This document shows positions 3,979 through 5,968 of a DNA stretch of 5,968 nt, piece after piece. Both the position numbers and the translations under genes were made by a program. Position 1 is the stretch's first letter, and every line of letters starts with the position of its first letter. The notes beneath the pieces were generated by a model that saw only the letters and a list, made by a program, of their open reading frames with translations, ran no database searches and was not told where the DNA came from. Source of the stretch: Clostridia bacterium (GTDB taxonomy: Bacteria > Bacillota_A > Clostridia > Christensenellales > Aristaeellaceae); contig JAFQGN010000024.1 of assembly GCA_017398245.1 (NCBI GenBank), positions 1 through 5,968 on the forward strand. The letters run 5' to 3'.

Positions 3979-5968
3979 ATGATCAGGCAGAATCTGAACA
4001 AGAAGTGGCAGCTTACAAAAGGCAAATCCTCTCTGATGGCGACGATGACGGGCGCGGGCGCGCAGGTGGAATACGTCGACCTTCCGCACGACGCGATGAT
4101 CCACGAGACCCCCTCCGCAGACGCCGTCTCCGGCGCGCAGACGGGCTTCTATCCCGGCGGCGAATACACCTACACCAAGACCCTCTCCGTCCCCGCAGAA
4201 TGGGCCGGCAAGGATGTCGCCATCGAATTCGAAGGCGTCTACCAGACCGCCATGGTCTATGTCAACGGCGACTTCGCCGGCAATAATCTCCACGGCTACG
4301 GCGAGTTCATCGTCCCGGTCGAAAAGCTCCTCAATTACGGCGCGGATAACGAGATCAAGGTCATCGCCAACAACCCCGCCCCCAACTCCCGCTGGTATTC
4401 CGGCAGCGGCATCTACCGCAATGTGAACCTGCTCGTCGGCGGCGATGTGCACATCGTCCCCAACGGCGTGCGCTTCACCACCAAGGAGCTCTCCTGCGAA
4501 GGCGCGATTGTCGAGGTCGAGACCACCTTTACCAACATCACCCGCGCAAAGAAGACCGTCTTTGTCCGCACCGCCCTCTCCTTTGCCGGCGAGTGCGCCA
4601 AGGCCGATACGGTCGAGATCACCATCTGGCCGGGCGAGACGGAGACCGTCCGCTCCAATATGCTCGTCGAAAACGCGCACCTTTGGGACTGCGACCACCC
4701 GAACCTCTATGACGTCAAGGTCGAAATCCTCGAAAACGATGCCGTTATCGATACCGAAACCTTCAGGACCGGCATCCGCACCATCGCGCTTGACGCCCAG
4801 CGCGGCTTCCGCCTCAACGGTAAGGAAGTCAAAATGGCCGGCTCCTGCATCCATCACGACAACGGCGTCATCGGCGCGGCCACCTTCGCCGCAGCCGAGG
4901 AAAAGCGCGCCCGCGAAATGCGCGAGGCCGGCTTCAACGCCATCCGCTCCGCGCACCATCCCATGAGCCGCGCCATGCTCGCCGCCTGCGATAAGTATGG
5001 CCTGCTGGTCATGGATGAGCTCAGCGACGTCTGGTATCACCACAAGAATGAAAACGATTTCGCCGTCAATTTCGACGCCTGCTGGGAATCCGAAGTCGAA
5101 AAGATGGTCGCCAAGGATTATAACCATCCCTGCGTCGTGCTCTATTCCACCGGCAACGAGATCATCGATCTGGGCAAGGAGACCGGCGGCCGTCTGAACC
5201 GCAAGATCGCCAACAAGTTCCGTTCTCTCGATTCCACCCGCTTCACCACCGCCGGCATCAACGGCATGATGAACGTCATGGGCCGCGGCTATATGCAGAC
5301 CATCATCGGCGATATCCTCAAGGCCATGGGCATCGACCCGGCAGCCATGCAGGGCGGCCAGTCCGAAGGCGGCGTTGCGGGCATGAACATGATCATGGGC
5401 CTGCTCAACAGCGACGAATTCGCCGCCCATCCGCTCATGACCAAGGCGCTGGAGCAGTCCGCACAGGCTCTGGATCTGGCCGGCTATAACTACCTCACCG
5501 GCCGCCATGCCATGGAAGCGCAGCTGCATCCCAACAAGCCTATCGTCGGCTCCGAAACCTTCCCCGGCGATATCGTCCGCCTCTGGCGCATCGTGGAAGA
5601 TAACCATCATGTCGTCGGCGATTTCACCTGGACGGGCTACGATTATCTGGGCGAGGCCGGCTGCGGCATCTTCTATTACGACGGCACCGTCAATTTCTCC
5701 TCCCACTATCCGGATCGCCTCGCCTGCATCGGCGATATCGATATCATCGGCGGCCGCAAGCCCATCTCCTACCTGCGCGAAGTCGTCTATGGCCTGCGCA
5801 AGGCGCCCTATATCGGCGTGATCCGCATGAACCGCTATGGCCAAACCTCCAGCCACACCGCTTGGATGCACAAGGACAATATCGCCTCCTGGACCTGGCC
5901 GGGCTATGAAGGCAAGCAGACCGAGGTGGATATCTATTCCGTCGATCCCGAGGTCGAACTGTTCATCA
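3979..5968 (+). CDS. Glycoside hydrolase family 2 enzyme with DUF4982-type C-terminus, 3'-truncated by window
   Basis: 663 codons are open to the window edge with no stop; relatives usually run to about 800 aa. The ATG at 3979 follows AAGGAGA (3963-3969), and the N-terminus MIRQNLNKKWQL fits the family. The sugar-binding domain spans about residues 1-155 (VYVNGDFAGN, SGSGIYRNV 141-149), and an Ig-like domain spans 156-270 (NAHLWDCDHPNLYDVKV 232-248). The TIM barrel runs from about 275 to 610, with IRSAHHP 322-328, LLVMDE near 342-347, acid/base E394 in STGNE, nucleophile E526 in GSET, and WTGYDYLGEAG 551-561. The last residues (IASWTWPGYEGK...EVDIYSVDPEVELF) match the start of a DUF4982-like beta domain. 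A longer segment than in the other GH2 separates the two catalytic glutamates. No signal peptide is present, so it is cytoplasmic. It is likely a beta-galactosidase-like enzyme, but the substrate is unproven. Confidence 0.92.
   Translation, partial: MIRQNLNKKWQLTKGKSSLMATMTGAGAQVEYVDLPHDAMIHETPSADAVSGAQTGFYPGGEYTYTKTLSVPAEWAGKDVAIEFEGVYQTAMVYVNGDFAGNNLHGYGEFIVPVEKLLNYGADNEIKVIANNPAPNSRWYSGSGIYRNVNLLVGGDVHIVPNGVRFTTKELSCEGAIVEVETTFTNITRAKKTVFVRTALSFAGECAKADTVEITIWPGETETVRSNMLVENAHLWDCDHPNLYDVKVEILENDAVIDTETFRTGIRTIALDAQRGFRLNGKEVKMAGSCIHHDNGVIGAATFAAAEEKRAREMREAGFNAIRSAHHPMSRAMLAACDKYGLLVMDELSDVWYHHKNENDFAVNFDACWESEVEKMVAKDYNHPCVVLYSTGNEIIDLGKETGGRLNRKIANKFRSLDSTRFTTAGINGMMNVMGRGYMQTIIGDILKAMGIDPAAMQGGQSEGGVAGMNMIMGLLNSDEFAAHPLMTKALEQSAQALDLAGYNYLTGRHAMEAQLHPNKPIVGSETFPGDIVRLWRIVEDNHHVVGDFTWTGYDYLGEAGCGIFYYDGTVNFSSHYPDRLACIGDIDIIGGRKPISYLREVVYGLRKAPYIGVIRMNRYGQTSSHTAWMHKDNIASWTWPGYEGKQTEVDIYSVDPEVELFI

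Noticed and set aside
3568..5871. 767-aa open frame on the minus strand opposite the second GH2 gene
   Set aside because: It spans three unrelated elements (M50 end, intergenic promoter region, GH2) and its translation is low-complexity (runs of A, G, D, H, V). It has no domain match I recognise and no strong ribosome binding site. The + strand frame has full GH2 catalytic motifs, so this is a shadow of GC-biased codon use.

Overview
The window looks like chromosomal DNA from a GC-rich member of the Bacillota (Firmicutes), most likely a gut or anaerobic Clostridia lineage. The reasons are strong AAGGAG-type ribosome binding sites, SigA-like promoters, and proteins of types I associate with Clostridia: a DUF2441 protein, an M50-like membrane metalloprotease with a TNG/NDG motif, and two family-2 glycoside hydrolases (GH2). 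Third codon positions are G/C-rich. This gives each gene long antisense shadow frames, which I do not call as genes. The taxonomic placement is inferred from family resemblance, not from a marker gene.

Layout from left to right. Positions 1-241 hold no gene. They contain an intrinsic terminator (75-118, best in the + direction, so probably ending a + gene to the left) and a cluster of short palindromes (147-220) resembling dispersed intergenic repeats. A complete cytoplasmic GH2 enzyme of 578 aa lies on the minus strand (242-1978). Its own promoter has a -35 box that overlaps the stop codon of the next gene, and a perfect 7+7 bp inverted repeat sits at the predicted transcription start. Next, also on the minus strand, is a 182-aa DUF2441 protein (2045-2593). 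It is divergent from a 384-aa M50-like membrane metalloprotease on the plus strand (2685-3839). The two divergent promoters overlap within about 46 bp. After the protease come two mutually exclusive hairpins and a T-run (probable terminator), then an AT-rich promoter region with a spaced inverted repeat (3891-3933). The last gene is a second, larger GH2 enzyme on the plus strand (3979 onward), which is still open at the window edge.

The two GH2 enzymes share the catalytic plan but little obvious sequence. They differ in length and C-terminal architecture, and each has its own promoter with a different inverted repeat. This suggests two separately controlled intracellular glycosidases acting on imported oligosaccharides or glycosides, with a housekeeping or stress-type pair (DUF2441 and M50) between them. 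No transporter or regulator is visible in the window. I see no CRISPR array, insertion sequence, tRNA/rRNA or phage gene, and no convincing evidence of a wholly new multi-gene system. The best leads are the operator-like repeats, the compact divergent promoter, the M50 protease with its C-terminal helical domain, and a possible ADP-ribosyltransferase-like fold in the DUF2441 protein.
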